Assembly: GCA_015698045.1 (NCBI GenBank)
Contig: BLAL01000236.1
Span: 558,001-622,000, forward strand
Direction: 5' to 3'
DNA: 64,000 nt
DNA from: Rhizophagus clarus
Taxonomy: Eukaryota > Glomeromycota > Glomeromycetes > Glomerales > Glomeraceae
Part shown: one piece after another, positions 32,621-45,426 of the stretch
How the letters are laid out: each line of letters opens with the position of its first letter
Position numbering within the stretch: the first letter of the stretch is position 1
Program-made: the position numbers and the translations under genes
Notes under the pieces: generated by a model
Seen by the model: the letters and a program-made list of their open reading frames with translations, nothing else
What the model was told of the DNA's origin: nothing
The model's database searches: none

Positions 32621-34250
32621 AATCAACTAAAATTTATTTTTTTTTTAAATTAACGATTTTTGAATTTATAATTTTGGCCAAAATTCCTTAATTCTGGCCA
32701 AAATCGTAATTCTGACTTAAATTTGATTAAAATTGAAAATTTTAGGTCAAATATAACCCTTCATTTATACAAAATAACTCTCAAACTAAATATGGAAAAT
32801 AAAACTTCTAAATGGCCCTTAAGTGTTTATTAAAAAATTTTTTCAAATATATTTCGTTTTTCAAGTTGGATCTTAGTTAGAAGTTGATGTATTTTTTTTA
32901 TTAAAATAAAAAATTAATGCAAAAAACTTGTCATTTGTCAACCATAATGAGTATTATAAAAATATAAATTAAAATAATAAATATTTTATATCATTATATA
33001 ACAGATAAAAAATTAAAATGCATAAATTTAAATAATTTTTTAATACAATAAATATAATTTAAATTTATCAAAGAAAATTTTTTTGCTTTTTATTTTATTT
33101 ATATAATTAAATTGTAGTTTTAACTGTAAAATAAACTACCCATTAATTTCAAGAACAATTAAATATTAAAAAATATCTTTTTTACAATAAAAATTACTCT
33201 TCTAAAAAAGATTTATCTGAAACTGGCTTGGAATGGGATCCATGCGTGGAACTCAATAAATTAAGAGAATGTGTTGAAGTAAATATGTTTGTTTATTTTT
33301 TTGGTAGTGCAAATTGCAAAATGTTGAAATTAACAATGATACTGGAACTTACGATGAAGAAGTACAGAGGATTAAAAAACTTTCCAGGACAAATTAGAAT
33401 TAAAATTTTATTATTTGATGATATAACTTCGATGTATTATGAGGCATACTACGTCTGCTAACACGTAGTTTGTTTTGGGACCATACTTGCTAATATAACT
33501 TGGAATTTTTTTTATATTTACTAGCTTATTAATTAAATCATTTTATTTTATTACAGGAGGGCGCTGATGATTTGTTGTGGAAGGTAAAATTGAGCCTTTT
33601 ATTAAAAAATCAAAGAACATTACGCAAAAAAGCTTTTTGATCATTTAGAGATTATAATGAGAACTCTTTTCAAACAACTGTCAAATTATTATTGCTGGCT
33701 CAATGCTGGTCGTTGGAATGCGTTTAATAGTTAAACAAACAAAATCAAAAATTACTAAATACGGTTTTGTTGATACTTTTATTTGTGACAATAATTTTTG
33801 GTTCGGCTGTGTTGGAATTAAAACTATTTAATTTATCTGGACTTTTTTATGGGAGTAAGGGTAAAGTGGCTGATAACCCGGATTACCAATCTTTAGTTAC
33901 ATTTGATATTATATTAAAAGGGATGAATTATTAAACAGTGATGATTATTTTTGGTTAAATAATAATTATATTGAAGTGTTATGAAAGGAAGAATCTTTAA
34001 ATAAAAGTAGGGATCTATGATGAGAAAATTACGGTAGAAGAAGGATTGGTCGTTTAGGAGAATATCTAATAGCATCATTAGGTTCTCAAAATATTATAAT
34101 CAAAAGCAGTGGATTCAAAAGAATAAATTATAATTTTGCTGTTCGCTAAATTTATTAAAATATTGTTAAATTCCATCAGTAACTCAAACGTGATCATGAA
34201 AATAAACTTGTATTTGACTTTGGTGTTGCGTCATTGGATGCAACGTAAAC
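32621..34250 (+). pseudogene. heavily decayed coding sequence of unknown family, with AT-rich flank
   Basis: 32621-33180 is AT-rich without a gene. From about 33200 a plus-strand reading emerges in pieces (LEWDPCVELNKLRECVEVN at 33224; GADDLLWKVKLSLLL near 33561; GRLGEYLIASLGSQNI near 34050) with many stops and frame changes between them, and a possible intron around 33470-33555. Each piece has protein-like composition. I cannot name the family. It looks like an old host pseudogene. Confidence 0.45.
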
Positions 34251-34359
34251 GTGATTAATATGTAGGATCTTGAACATTGCCCATTTTTGTGTTTTTTCAA
34301 AAAAGGATCTTGAGCATTTGCCCATTTTTGTGTTTCTCAAACAATTCTGAAAATGCATT

Positions 34360-35000
34360 ACTTGACTTCTTTATCAGACAATCTAATAATAAAACTAACA
34401 AAACTATGTTATTATGTGTAATCCTCTGAAATAACCAATTTTTGATTCTTCTTATATGTACTCCTCTATCAGAAAGTCAAATAAAAAGCCAAGTTATTAT
34501 GCGAGTTGTTAAGAAATAACCGATTTTGATTATTATTATATTATGCATCTTACCTGATTATGAATGTAAAAACGCGTGCAAATGTTTATGTCAAAAAATG
34601 ATATGTACCGAAATACATACCTTATATCCCTCTATCAGAAAATCAAATAAAAAAATAAAGTTATTATGTGAGATGTTAAGAAATAACCAATTTTTGAGCA
34701 TTATTATATGATACAACATACTTGATCTTGAATGTGAAAATGCGCGCAAATGAGCATGACAAAAATTGATCCTCTGAAATAACCATTTTCTGATGATTAT
34801 TATATGATGCATCTTATCTGATCATAAATGTGAAATGCATGCAAATGTTCATGACAGAATATGATTGATAATATAACAGTTTTAAGTACTCCTCTATCAG
34901 AAAAATCAAAAATGAAACCCATGTTTTTATGTACAATCCTCTGAAATAACCTATTTTGATTCTTCTTATATGATTAATGTTAATGACAGAATATGATTGG
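34360..35000 (+). repeat. degenerate tandem repeat of about 170 bp
   Basis: Recurring blocks: CTCTATCAGAAA near 34463, 34633 and 34893; GCAAATG followed by ATGACA-like words near 34577, 34746 and 34840; and AAATAACC in each unit. Successive copies are about 170 bp apart and diverged. A related copy lies at about 54330-54520. Region 35000-35400 on its right is AT-rich with nothing recognisable. Confidence 0.6.
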
Positions 35001-35399
35001 TAGAAATGGCTGTAGTGTTAAAAAATCTCATATGATTACAAAATACAAGGTTTAATCTATTCTTTTGAACTTGATTTAGAAACGATATTCTGAAAAAATT
35101 TAGTTGTTGGTGAACTCATCATAAATTTAAACGTTTATTAGTTAAAAGTTGATTATATATCGGAAAAAAGCCACACATTGTGTCATTGTGTAATTTGTGT
35201 AACTCTTAACATTTATATAATGGCCATTTGTTACATTTAATAATGTTCATAAAAATTTCAGATTTTTGTGTTTGGTCATAAACATTGTCATTTTTTTTAG
35301 AAATACAAGAAAGTAATTTTTTTATATTTAATAGAAAATCTTTTATTTTTAAAACATGCATTAAGTAGAAGAACATTAGAATTTAATAAACTTTGGTGT

Positions 35400-37474
35400 T
35401 ACAATAACATTACCTTCACATGGGTTAACGGTATTTCACTTTCATATAAAGTGAAGTAATGATTTATATCATTTGAATCTTTCATTAAAACATTTAAACG
35501 AATTGTTGTCCCTAAATAAAAAATTAATATTATTAATAATAATTGCAATGATTATATAAATAATAGAAACATACAACCATAAATTTGCACTCCTAGTAAA
35601 CAAAACTGATTTTTGGGAGGCAAACAAGAATTATAAATCCAAGATTTCCCATTATTACAATAGCGCCAAAGTTTTAAATAATCGTCTTTTGTTTTTTGTA
35701 TTGTGCAACAAACACGAGAAGATTCTATGTATAAAAGTTCGTATTTTTTTATAAAATAATGCAAACATTGCGTCAGGTTTATTTCCAATTTGAGAATAAT
35801 CAGAAAAATTATTTTTTCTAAACTGACTTGCGACGCTCTGCATTTCCGCACTATGAAATAACAATTTAATAGATATAATGTTAAATACTCATTTACAAAT
35901 AAATAAGTAAATTGTAATTGCTTACACAGTTAAATATGTATTATAACAATCAATCCTTTTGAGTGTGGCTCTAAGAATGGGATTGATTACATCTACAAAG
36001 TAAGTACCTTCGTTTAATATTTTTAGATTATCTCCGTTCATCGAGTAAATTGGATTATTCCAAATTTCATTACTATAGAAATATTTTAAATAAATGTTAT
36101 TAAAATAACGATAATGATCAATTAAATTTAAACATTATTTACAGCACTTGTAATATATCATCGATGACTTGCTTCTGTCTGGAATGACTTTCTTTCCAAC
36201 TTGAATCATGAAAAAATTTTTCAGGAGGATTTGAAAGTTCGTTATTTTGAACATATTCGTTCAAGAATCAAACGCATTTTATATTAATTTCATCTCCTAT
36301 TTTTGGTGTATATTGATTCTTTGGCCACTAATGTATTAATTAAGTAAATACTATTATACCACAGGTTTAATAAAATTATTTATAAATACCAAAAATTGTC
36401 TTTGAGCTTCGTCATTTAACGATTTTATTAATAACGAATTTTCATCAAGCACCTGACTCGCTATAGGATCTTTCCAAGAAAGATTCTTGATATCGATATT
36501 AGATAATTTCTCTAACACAGCATCACACAACTCGGTATCGATATCAGATTCGGGTGACTACAAAATAATTGATTATCTATGTTGAATTAAATAGAATTTA
36601 GCACCATCTTATTATCATTTACGGTAAGTTTTTTTTGTAACTCTTCAATATTTCTAGAAATAGGAATATTATTAGACCCATTTTCATTTTGAGAACTCTA
36701 TAAATAAAAGAAATAAAAGGTTAAAAATCTTAATATTATATTTTTCAAAAATATTAACAATGTTAAAATACCTCATTATAAGAAAAGCGCCTATTTCATT
36801 TAAGCTTTTTACAGCTTCATATCCATAATTTAACTAACAATTAATAAATATAATATAATGTTAGATACAGTATTTATCAATTTATCATATATAATACTAT
36901 AAAATACTACGACTCATATATATACGCTAGTATAACAATCATGCTCTATTCTGACCTCAAATACATAAACTATCAATGCGCTATTTGGTCGTCAAAAGCC
37001 ATTATAAAATACATGTTGACATAAAGTCAATAGTCACAATTAATCATGATTACTCTATTCCGACCTCAAATACATAAACAATCAATACACTAGTTGGTCG
37101 TCAAAAGTCATCATGAAATACACGCCAATAGTCACAATTAATCACTATTTGGTCTTCAAAAGCCATCAAGAAATAAAAGTTCATATAAATTCAAAATAAG
37201 CATCATGTTTAAAATCATAGTCACATTATATTTACTAAAGCAATGACAAATACACTATACATGCATTATAAAATGATTTGTAAATAATATTCTTGCATTC
37301 CTCATCATGAATCTTTAATAATGCAAGGTCTAGTGCTCTCTTTACTTCCAATTGTGCAAATTCAAAAGTAGGAAATTCAGCTGAAAGTTTTGTTACTAAC
37401 TGATAAACTATTGTATATTCTGAAATAGTACAAAGTTTGGCAGAAAGTAAGAAATTTCCAACATATTCCGCCAT
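35400..37474 (-). pseudogene. decayed multi-exon host gene, unknown function
   Basis: Minus-strand exons with plausible splice sites: MAEYVGNFLLSAKLCTISEY from 37474; YGYEAVKSLNEIGAFLIM near 36830; SSQNENGSNNIPISRNIEEL near 36690; SPESDIDTELCDAVLEKL from about 36558 with acceptor TTTTGTAG; FLNEYVQNNELSNPPEKFF near 36250; NEIWNNPIYSMNGDNLKILN near 36090; LFHSAEMQSVASQFRKNNF near 35862; and a last piece around 35480. Frame changes and stops occur in several exons (for instance KCV-stop-FLNEY, TGA). No catalytic motif is recognised. Proteins ending in such exons are common and uncharacterised in Rhizophagus, as far as I recall, and I do not propose a role. Confidence 0.55.
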
Positions 37475-38555
37475 TTTCGTAAAGAAAATAGACGAAAAGC
37501 TGAGTCAAGATACTATTTTTACGCGTCGCGTCATAATAAATTTTTTGAAGTCACGTGGGATGGCTGCGTTTTTAATTACCCCCAAGAACCTAGGGGTTAG
37601 ATAAATAAACGGGAGGCCAACTTAAGGTTATACAGACTGATAAATAAACCGACACTCAATAAAATCAGTTACACAAACAAATTTTCATATTAAATTGCGC
37701 GAAAATTTTAATTTTTTTAACGCGTATACCTGGAAAAGCAGCTGATCTAAAAAGTTAAGGTTGTATGTGCTAAATCTATATAGGCGAAGTTTTTTTATAC
37801 AAATTGGACCACTGGTTCCTTTGTTATTAGTTTATATGTTTTTTATTACTTGGTAGTAAAAAGTGAAATAATTTCTTCTTTTTTTTTTGAGATTTCAATA
37901 AGTTTGTACTAAATATTTTTATGTAAAACGTTTTAAAATAGCATTTTCTTCTTTTATTATGTATTATTTTCAAGCAGTTAATAAAATTTTATATGTTTTT
38001 GAGGTATTTCAAACAGCCGATCCAAAAACTCTAGCAAGAACATCACCAAAAAATTTTTGGTAACGTGATATTATAGTACAAATCTAAAAATAGTAGACAT
38101 ATCGAACCGTAATAATTTTCATAGTTTTTGAGTATTTTCCCCTGTAACTTCGCCTTAAATGTATATTATTCCTTTTTATTCTAGTTTATATATTCTATTC
38201 TATTCCTTATTTTTATTGTGTTGTAAAAATAAAAACACATTTTTTACGTATAAAATATATAATATTTATTGAAAAATATTTTGCGATCTTTGGAGTATTA
38301 AAGGTGAATATCAAATTTTGAGGAAGATTTTTCTATTCAATATATTATAAAAATTATCTTTTTATTACAATTATAAATTATATAAATAATGTCAAATTTT
38401 TAAATAAAAATAATTTATTAGGCTTATTTCAATAAATAAAAAAAAACTCAGTAATTTTATAAAGTGAAATGTATCATAAAAAATATTTTAACAGTTAAAT
38501 TTTAATAAACGTTTTTGAATTTTTTTTAGCATTTTAAAGATAAATATTCTCTCTT
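37475..38555. other. AT-rich intergenic region
   Basis: No gene or element recognised. The part nearest 37475 should hold the promoter of the decayed minus-strand gene. Confidence 0.4.
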
Positions 38556-39667
38556 ATTTTATATCTTACATATTAACTAACAAATAATATCTGTTCCTTG
38601 ATAGATAATAACAAGATTAACATCTTAATTACAATGAAAATGGAACATGAGCATTTGCTCTCACGTTCACATTAATGGTCTGTATTCCATCAAGTAAATA
38701 ATTTTTACTTGAAAATATGAAAATATAAAATCTTGTATATTAACTACCAAATAATATTGTTTTCTTGATAGAAAATGACAAGATTAACATTTTAATTGGC
38801 ATGAATATAGAGTGTAAGCAGTTGCTCTCGCTTTGACATTAGTGGTTGGTTTTCATCAATGATATGTTGGTTGCGTGAGAATGCGAAAATATAAAATCGC
38901 ACATATTAATTAACAAATAATATCTTTTTCTTAATAGATAATAACAATATTAACATTTTAATTAACATGAAAATGGAATATGAGCATCAAGTAAATAATT
39001 TTTGCTTGAAAATATGAAAGTATAAAATCGTACATATTAACTAACAAATAATATTGTTTCTTTGATAGAAAATGACAAGGTTAACATTTTAATTATCATG
39101 AAAATGGAGCGTAAGTAGCTGCTCTCACTTTTACATTAGTGGTTGGTTTTTCATCAATGATATGTTTTTTTGCTTGAGAATGTGAAAATATAAAATCGTA
39201 CATATTAACTAACAAATAATATTGTTTCCTTGATAGATAATAAAAAGATTAACATTATAATTATCATGAAAATGGAATATGAGCATTTGCTTCGCGTTCA
39301 CATTATCGGTTTGTATTCCATCAAGAAAATAGTTTTGCTTGAAAATGTGAAAACATAAAATCGTACATATTAACTAACAAATAATATTTGTTCCTTGATA
39401 GAGAATAACAAGGTTAACATTTTAATTACCATGAAAATGCAGCATGGTCATTTGCACTCGCATTGACATTTGTGATTGGTATGCATCAATAATATGTTGT
39501 TTACTTCAGAATGTGAAAACATAAAATCATATATATTAACTAACAAATAATAATTTGTTTCTTGATAGATATAACAAGATGATCATTTTAATTATCATGA
39601 AAATGCAGCATGATTATTTGCTTTTGCGTTTACATTATTGGTTGGTGTTCCATCAAGGACATGTTGT
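38556..39667 (+). repeat. tandem array of about 167-bp repeat, left arm
   Basis: About six and a half copies recognised by TACATATTAACTAACAAATA near 38569, 38741, 38910, 39032, 39203, 39366 and 39533. Spacing is mostly 165-172 bp, with one shortened copy. Each unit also holds an ATTAACATTTTAATTA-like block and a GTTGGT..CCATCAA block. No coding capacity. The fossil element at 39668 is inserted inside a unit. Confidence 0.8.
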
Positions 39668-40468
39668 ATATAGAATAAAACAGGGGTTCTGGGGTCAGAT
39701 TTCCGTATAGGTATAATTAGTACAAAATTTATGTAATCGTTTTTAACCCCAAATTTATTTTCAAGACCAGGAAACATATCGAAATATGATATTGAATTTA
39801 AGTTTTAAATTAGGCTGGAGCACAAATTTTGTTAACATATCTTTTTATCCAATTTTTTTAGTTTTCAAGTTAAAGGAGATCACCATCTTTGTTAACGCGC
39901 TGGCCTGATTTTAATTCCAAATAATATATCAAAAAAAGTATGCAATATTGCTTGGCTTTAAAAAAGGCCAAGAGCACCGAGGACCAAAGTGTCCGAGTGT
40001 GCTCGCAGGCCGCAAATGCAAGCTCTTTTTGCACATCAGATTTTATGTTATCCTAGAATTAATTCTAAAGCTGATTCATTAACATAAACAAATCCAGGAT
40101 AAGTCTCACCTCTTTGAGGTGAGACTTATCCTGTCCGGTATCCAAATTCTTGATTAAAAAAAAATTGAGTCTATTATAGCATACCATTATTTTCTTGATA
40201 TACAGGAAATTATTCTAAAGTCAATTCATTTAAAAATTCATTAAGAAAAATAAATCTCACCTCTGAGTGACCATATTTATATCGCACCTCAAAGTATAAC
40301 CTTTTTATTATATTGATCATATATCAAGGCTTTATCTCGAAGAATATTCACAAAACGAATCTGATAATTGCTCTTATTACAATAGCTACATAAGTCATTA
40401 TCAATCCCTGGAGGTTTATTTATCTTTGTAGGTCTACCACATACTCTGCATGGTAGGCGCAACATAGC
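39668..40468. repeat. left terminal inverted repeat of the Polinton-like element
   Basis: About 800 bp, matching 50741-51571 in inverse orientation. By hand alignment there are about 15 substitutions, mostly transitions, and one replaced stretch that is about 30 bp longer in the right copy. It contains the hairpin at 40097-40131 and the C-terminal part of the Cys-rich ORF. Confidence 0.9.
40097..40131. promoter_or_regulatory. perfect 16-bp stem hairpin in the TIR
   Basis: GGATAAGTCTCACCTC, a TTT loop, then the exact complement. The same hairpin occurs in the right TIR at 51078-51112. CTCACCT words recur near 40257 and 50625. It may be a protein-binding, replication or termination signal. Function unknown. 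Confidence 0.6.
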
Positions 40469-40564
40469 TTTGCAATGTAAATGACATCCTTCAGGTTTAT
40501 CACAACCATTACCACAAATTTCACCAGTATTTTTAAGATGATAACAAACAAATTTTGCCTTCAT
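40289..40564 (-). CDS. Cys-rich putative zinc-binding protein of the Polinton-like element
   Basis: 91 aa with paired cysteines (CYHLKNTGEICGNGC, CHLHC, CRVCGRP, CSYCNKSN), suggesting one or two zinc ribbons. It crosses the inner edge of the left TIR, so the right TIR carries the matching C-terminal part (50726-50920). Function unknown; regulatory or DNA-binding roles are possible. Confidence 0.6.
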   Translation of the reverse strand: MKAKFVCYHLKNTGEICGNGCDKPEGCHLHCKAMLRLPCRVCGRPTKINKPPGIDNDLCSYCNKSNYQIRFVNILRDKALIYDQYNKKVIL

Positions 40565-40638
40565 TTCTTCTAGATGAATAAATAATTTTAATTGAAAAAA
40601 TCTTTACACAATATAGTAAAACATATACTAATTATACA

Positions 40639-41023
40639 ATGAGTACACAAAATCAATTAGCAGATACCAAGCCTACATATCAAGAAATCGAACAGGCATT
40701 AATAAATGTAGTCAAGGCAGGGATCTACTATAGAAAACCAAAAGATGGTAAATTTCATGGAATCATACAAAGAGCGAATTAAAAAATTACGCCAGGCAGA
40801 AGATCCCCAAGAATATGTTCTCAAACTAGCCATGACCATATTTCCTAATGAAGCCAAATATCATAAAGTCAAAGATGACTACAAAGAATTCTACGGGAAG
40901 GATCCAAAGATTCTTAATACCATTATGGAACTATATAAATTAAGTTATAAATTAGCCAAGGATTATTTTATTACCGATAAACAAGTTGATGAAGAGACAG
41001 AAGACTTCTTATCATTACTTTAG
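40639..41023 (+). other. small ORF region of the Polinton-like element
   Basis: Short charged reading frames between the Cys-rich gene and the integrase: one beginning MSTQNQLADTKPTYQEIEQA and one MVNFMESYKERIKKLRQAED. Mostly helical by composition. No family recognised. Part of the fossil. Confidence 0.45.
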
Positions 41024-41027
41024 AGAT

Positions 41028-42164
41028 TTAATTCGTGAGCACCCACTGGGGAGGCAATTCAGTATCAAAGGGAATAACCATTAACTCTTCTCGCACAAAA
41101 GATCTTTCAGGATGTTTGACTACATAATCATCATCATCAGTTAGTCCAAAGGGGACTTCTTCCAGCCAGTACAAGATCGGCTGATTTTTTTGCATTATAG
41201 ATTCCCAGATATGATAAATATGTGGAGACCAATTCAAGTCACCAGCACGACGTCTCCCATCCTCTAAATCAATAGGATACAACAAATATCTTACTAATAC
41301 ATCGCTAGAAAGCTTTTCCTCATCAAAGCCTATAGGACCATCCCAAAGGTAAGAAGGCTTAGCAAAGACCTCTTTTTCCTTTATTGCATCAACAGGAGAA
41401 ATACCAAGCTGACGTGTGATAGAATTATTAATGTCCTCAACAACTATCGGCAAATTCTTTACCCAAGTCCTAGATCGTCTATCTAAAGTCAAGAGATCAG
41501 AAGCATCCTGGGAAGGAAATAACTTTTCAACTAAGGTGCGATTATACCTTTCAACAATACCCATAGTATGCTTAGATTTAGCCTTCTGAATTTTTACACC
41601 ATGCTCTTTCATTAATTTCTCACAATCACCTTTAAACTCTGATCCTCTATCAGTAATTAAAAATTTTGGCCAGACCAAAGGACATTCAGGATCATCATAG
41701 ATTTTCTCAAATGATCGAGCAATAGTAGCAGAAGTTAAGATACCCTGCCTATCCTTAACACTATATGCACCAATAGGGATAGAGGCTTTATATCTCGAAG
41801 CCACATCAACCATATTAAGGCAAAAAAGATAAGTAATCCGACCTACTTTATCATAAGGCATGTAGAGAACATCCGCCTGGTGGACTTCATTGGGGATAGT
41901 AACAGAGCAAAAACTTGTACGAGGGATATATTTAGGACGAGGCTTATATATTTGGTGTATAGCTTGTCTCTTAAGCCAGTCCTCCACTTCATCTAAACTA
42001 AAATCATACCCAGCTTTCAGAGAAGCTTCATGTAATTTTTTAACATTTCGATAATAACCAATAGGCTGATAATAAATCTTTTTCAAAGCAATAGAAATAT
42101 CAAGATTTCGAGCCTCACTAGAATCTATAGAAATAATAGGTAATAATGGGAGTTGAGCAGACAT
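41028..42164 (-). CDS. retroviral-type DDE integrase of the Polinton-like element
   Basis: 378 aa with an rve core: Asp in VHQADVLYM, Asp in LITDRGSEFKG, Glu in MGIVERYNRT. This kind of integrase joins the element ends to target DNA and is shared by Polintons, Ginger elements and LTR elements. It lies opposite in direction to the Gag-like region. It reads as one open frame. Confidence 0.88.
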   Translation of the reverse strand: MSAQLPLLPIISIDSSEARNLDISIALKKIYYQPIGYYRNVKKLHEASLKAGYDFSLDEVEDWLKRQAIHQIYKPRPKYIPRTSFCSVTIPNEVHQADVLYMPYDKVGRITYLFCLNMVDVASRYKASIPIGAYSVKDRQGILTSATIARSFEKIYDDPECPLVWPKFLITDRGSEFKGDCEKLMKEHGVKIQKAKSKHTMGIVERYNRTLVEKLFPSQDASDLLTLDRRSRTWVKNLPIVVEDINNSITRQLGISPVDAIKEKEVFAKPSYLWDGPIGFDEEKLSSDVLVRYLLYPIDLEDGRRRAGDLNWSPHIYHIWESIMQKNQPILYWLEEVPFGLTDDDDYVVKHPERSFVREELMVIPFDTELPPQWVLTN

Positions 42165-42179
42165 ATCTTGAACAACTAA

Positions 42180-44134
42180 ACAACAACTTTGATCTAGGGA
42201 TAAAGTTAGTACAAAAGAAAATCCGCAAACTTGAAGAGGAAATTAAAGCCTGTGAGTGATATATTTCTCATCTTGAAAAGAATCTACAATCTTATGATGA
42301 AGAAGTTAATCAGCTAAAGGATAAATGTAAGGTTATTCTAGGTGAACTTAAAAAATGTCAGGATCACCTGGAGCTAAAAGAGGAGGCATTAGTTATTCAA
42401 GATAATCGAATTATCCAGCTAGAAGACATAATAGATAAACTTAAATCTTGTATACAAGAATTATCTAAATCTAGTAATAAACATTCTAAAGAAGAAGAAC
42501 GACCAGAGAAAGAAAATATGGCCATACCTGATATTTTAATAAATATCGCTACAGCACTAGATCAGGTGGAAGCATATATTGATGGGGATACATCATTTAA
42601 CCCTAAAAATACACTAAATGGAATACGAATCTCATTAACAACTGCTCGTGGACTTATGCAAAGACATGCTCAAGATGCTATTAACATGCAAGGTTTATAC
42701 CATATAGCTAATGATCGAATCAATGGCCTTAGGAATGAATTAACAAATACTAGAAATGATAGTCTTCAAAGAGAATGATTATTAACTTTAGCATATAATA
42801 ATGAGGTAAATGAGCGTTGACGTTGGTGGCAAATAGCTCAAGATAGGCAAACTAATGGTCAAAGAATGGCCCTTAGAAAGCAAAATCGGATTAATACATT
42901 AGTACAAGAAAAGGCAGTTCTCCAAATATTAGTTCGAAGGCGTAAAGCTGAGGCAGACTTGGTAGAATTCAATCGAGCATGGGTATTTAATAGATACCAA
43001 AAATGGAAGGGTAGGGAATTAAATTCACGACAAATTATTTTGAATTTACAAAACAATCCATTATCAGCAAACATGGCAAATTTAGTAGATGTGCACAAAC
43101 TCATAGATCCACAACTTGCATCCCTTCCATATTATGATGGACAAGAAGAGCCCGATTCATATTATGCAAAACTTAGAACTATAAATGAAACAGCCCGACC
43201 ACTAGCAGTTGCTCAATTTAATCTCCAAGCCAGAACTAATAAAATGATAGGAAAGATGACAGGAAGATTCCATCCTGTTCCAGCAACTAATCCATATAAT
43301 GCAAATAATGCAATTAATAATGAACCTGAATTCCTGAATTGGCTACAAGGTAAGTATCGTGAAGTAATGGTTGGAACTAATCAAGATGCTATGAGAGCAC
43401 TTATGACAGAAAGATTCTCTACAATGGATACAGCAGATACTTATGAAAAGAGGATTAAACCATATGCCCAAGGACTTGTTTATGCTGATATTTTGCCTTA
43501 TCTATATACCCATATGCCTCAATATATAGAAATAAGACTTAGACAGGCTAATCCACTTAATTTAGGTGCTTTCTTTACAGATTTATGAAGAATTTGGTTG
43601 GAAAGTAAAGGACGAATAACAGAACAACAATCTTATCCCAACCAGGCTTTACCTGCTCAATCACAAAAAGATGATTTTAAAATTCGTCTAGCAAGAGATT
43701 TGGCTTATACAGGAATAGGAACAGATGATGCAACATTAGAAAATTTTATTTATGAAGAACTTAAAAAGAGATTAGGAGGTCAAACAGCTCATGTTAGAAA
43801 GAGTCCCTTTACACCCAAAAGTGCTTATGCCACGAAGAAAGTTGTTAGAAAAGTGGTACAAAAAGCTAAGCAAACCAGGAATTGCTCAGCATGTGGAAAG
43901 GCTGGTCATACAAAAGTTAATTGTCCTAGACTTAAGCGGACTAAGAAAGTTAATTATGTATACCAAAATGAGGAAGAAGATCCTGAAGACTCTGAAGAAT
44001 ACATATTGGAAGAAGAAGATTCTGAAGAAGAAATCGAAGAGGATGATGAATATATTAATGATGATGATATTGATGATGAACCACGAAATTGCTATGCTTT
44101 AAAAAAAAAGTGGTGCGAAGTGGAGTACCAATAA
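42180..44134 (+). pseudogene. coiled-coil and Gag-like region with CCHC zinc knuckle (fossil part)
   Basis: Begins with long charged coiled-coil sequence, then a helical region (around 42866-43590) with capsid-like composition. A zinc knuckle CSACGKAGHTKVNC follows near 43890, and an acidic tail. The order resembles Gag of LTR elements more than a Polinton capsid. This is a comparison by layout and motif only. Confidence 0.6.
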
Positions 44135-45178
44135 AAAAGAATACCAAGAAGTCCCCTACTTCCAAATCTCATGCTGAAAGTGCTAAATCAAAGAGGGCAT
44201 CGGGCAATATAACAATGGCCACAGAACAAATGAAAAAAATAGCCTTAAAATCTATGGTATCATCAGTAGTTCCACATTGTCCTAAAGAGATTCTTGTAGA
44301 AATTGCGAAATTTCTTAATATGATATATCCCAAATTAAAAGGCCATTGCTTGAATACTGTTATGTCAAATGATACCGCTAAAAGAAGAGAGCTAGCATGG
44401 GAGAATGTTAATAACTATATTCAAGATGTCTTGTTACCACTATTACAGGCAGTAAATACCAAGCAGAAGCCTCTTTTACAAGTTTCATCTCCTTCTCAGA
44501 CTGCATCTGTTCAGGAAGAGCACCAAGCCGAAAGAAAGGCAAATAATATTATGGAAATAGAAACATTGCCAGATAATAACCACTCAGAAGGCAGGCATAC
44601 TTTAAATCATGCTATCAAGGCATATGCTCAGTGTCGCTCAGCTGAAAAAAAAAATAGCCAAATATATTGGCCAAAGCCCTTAGAGATAAATTTTTTACAA
44701 ATAAAGGATGCCGATGATGTTGCGACAATTTATTGCAAGATAGGAGGTTTGGAAATACCTTGTGCAATGATTGATACGGGATCAGATTCTTCTATATTTT
44801 CAGATAATATTGCAGAATTAGTTGACGAGCTTTTGGGTATCAAAAAAGATCCATATGCTTAATGGAGTTGCAAGCAAATCCCTATCCATTGGCACTATGG
44901 AGGATATTCCTATAACAATTGGTTCAGGAGAAAATACAGCCACTATTACAGATGAATTTTCTGTTGTGCCTGCAGAACAGGATCAGAATGGAAATGCTAA
45001 ATCTTTAGTAATTCTTGGGACGCAATGGCAGTATCGTGCAGGTTGGGAGCCTTTAGTGAAAGGGGAATTTAAGGCAAGCCGAAATGGAAAGACTATCACC
45101 ATCCCCCTATCAGTTCACAAATCCCAGCGTAATGTTTTTACTGTAGGAAAAGAGCCAGAACCTGTAAAAAAAAACTAG
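44135..45178 (+). pseudogene. retropepsin-like aspartic protease region (fossil part)
   Basis: Contains the active-site motif of aspartic proteases in CAMIDTGSDSSIFSDN (near 44760), followed by a flap-like Gly-rich stretch and an ILGTQWQ word typical of retropepsin-like folds. It lies directly downstream of the Gag-like region, as in retroelements, where the protease processes Gag. Confidence 0.65.
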
Positions 45179-45261
45179 CTAATCGAACTTGTCAGTATTG
45201 TAGAAAGGAATTCAGATATCCCTGTAAATTAAGAGAACATATGAAAAGAAATAATAATTGT

Positions 45262-45426
45262 TCACGAAAAGTGACTGACTGCCTACGAAAAATGACTGAC
45301 TGCCAACAAAAAATGACTGACTGCCCACGAAAAGTGACTGACTGCCCACGAGTGATTGGCTGCCTACGAAAAATGACTGACTGCCCACAAAAAATGACTG
45401 ACTGCCCACGAAAAGTGACTGACTGC
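45262..45426 (+). repeat. 21-bp minisatellite inside the Polinton-like element
   Basis: Eight tandem units of about 21 bp (one of 18), core ACGAAAAATGACTGACTGCC. 45430-45940 to the right holds no recognised gene. Confidence 0.85.

Noticed and set aside
33228-33461. 77-aa ORF as a real gene
   Set aside because: It is flanked by further pieces of similar quality in other frames, so it is better read as part of a decayed gene.
34526-34812. Short ORFs within the 34-kb repeats
   Set aside because: They fall in degenerate tandem repeats, differ between units and have no recognisable motif.
45212-45409. Minus-strand ORF with repeated GSQSFFV units
   Set aside because: It is the reverse reading of the 21-bp minisatellite and has no independent support.
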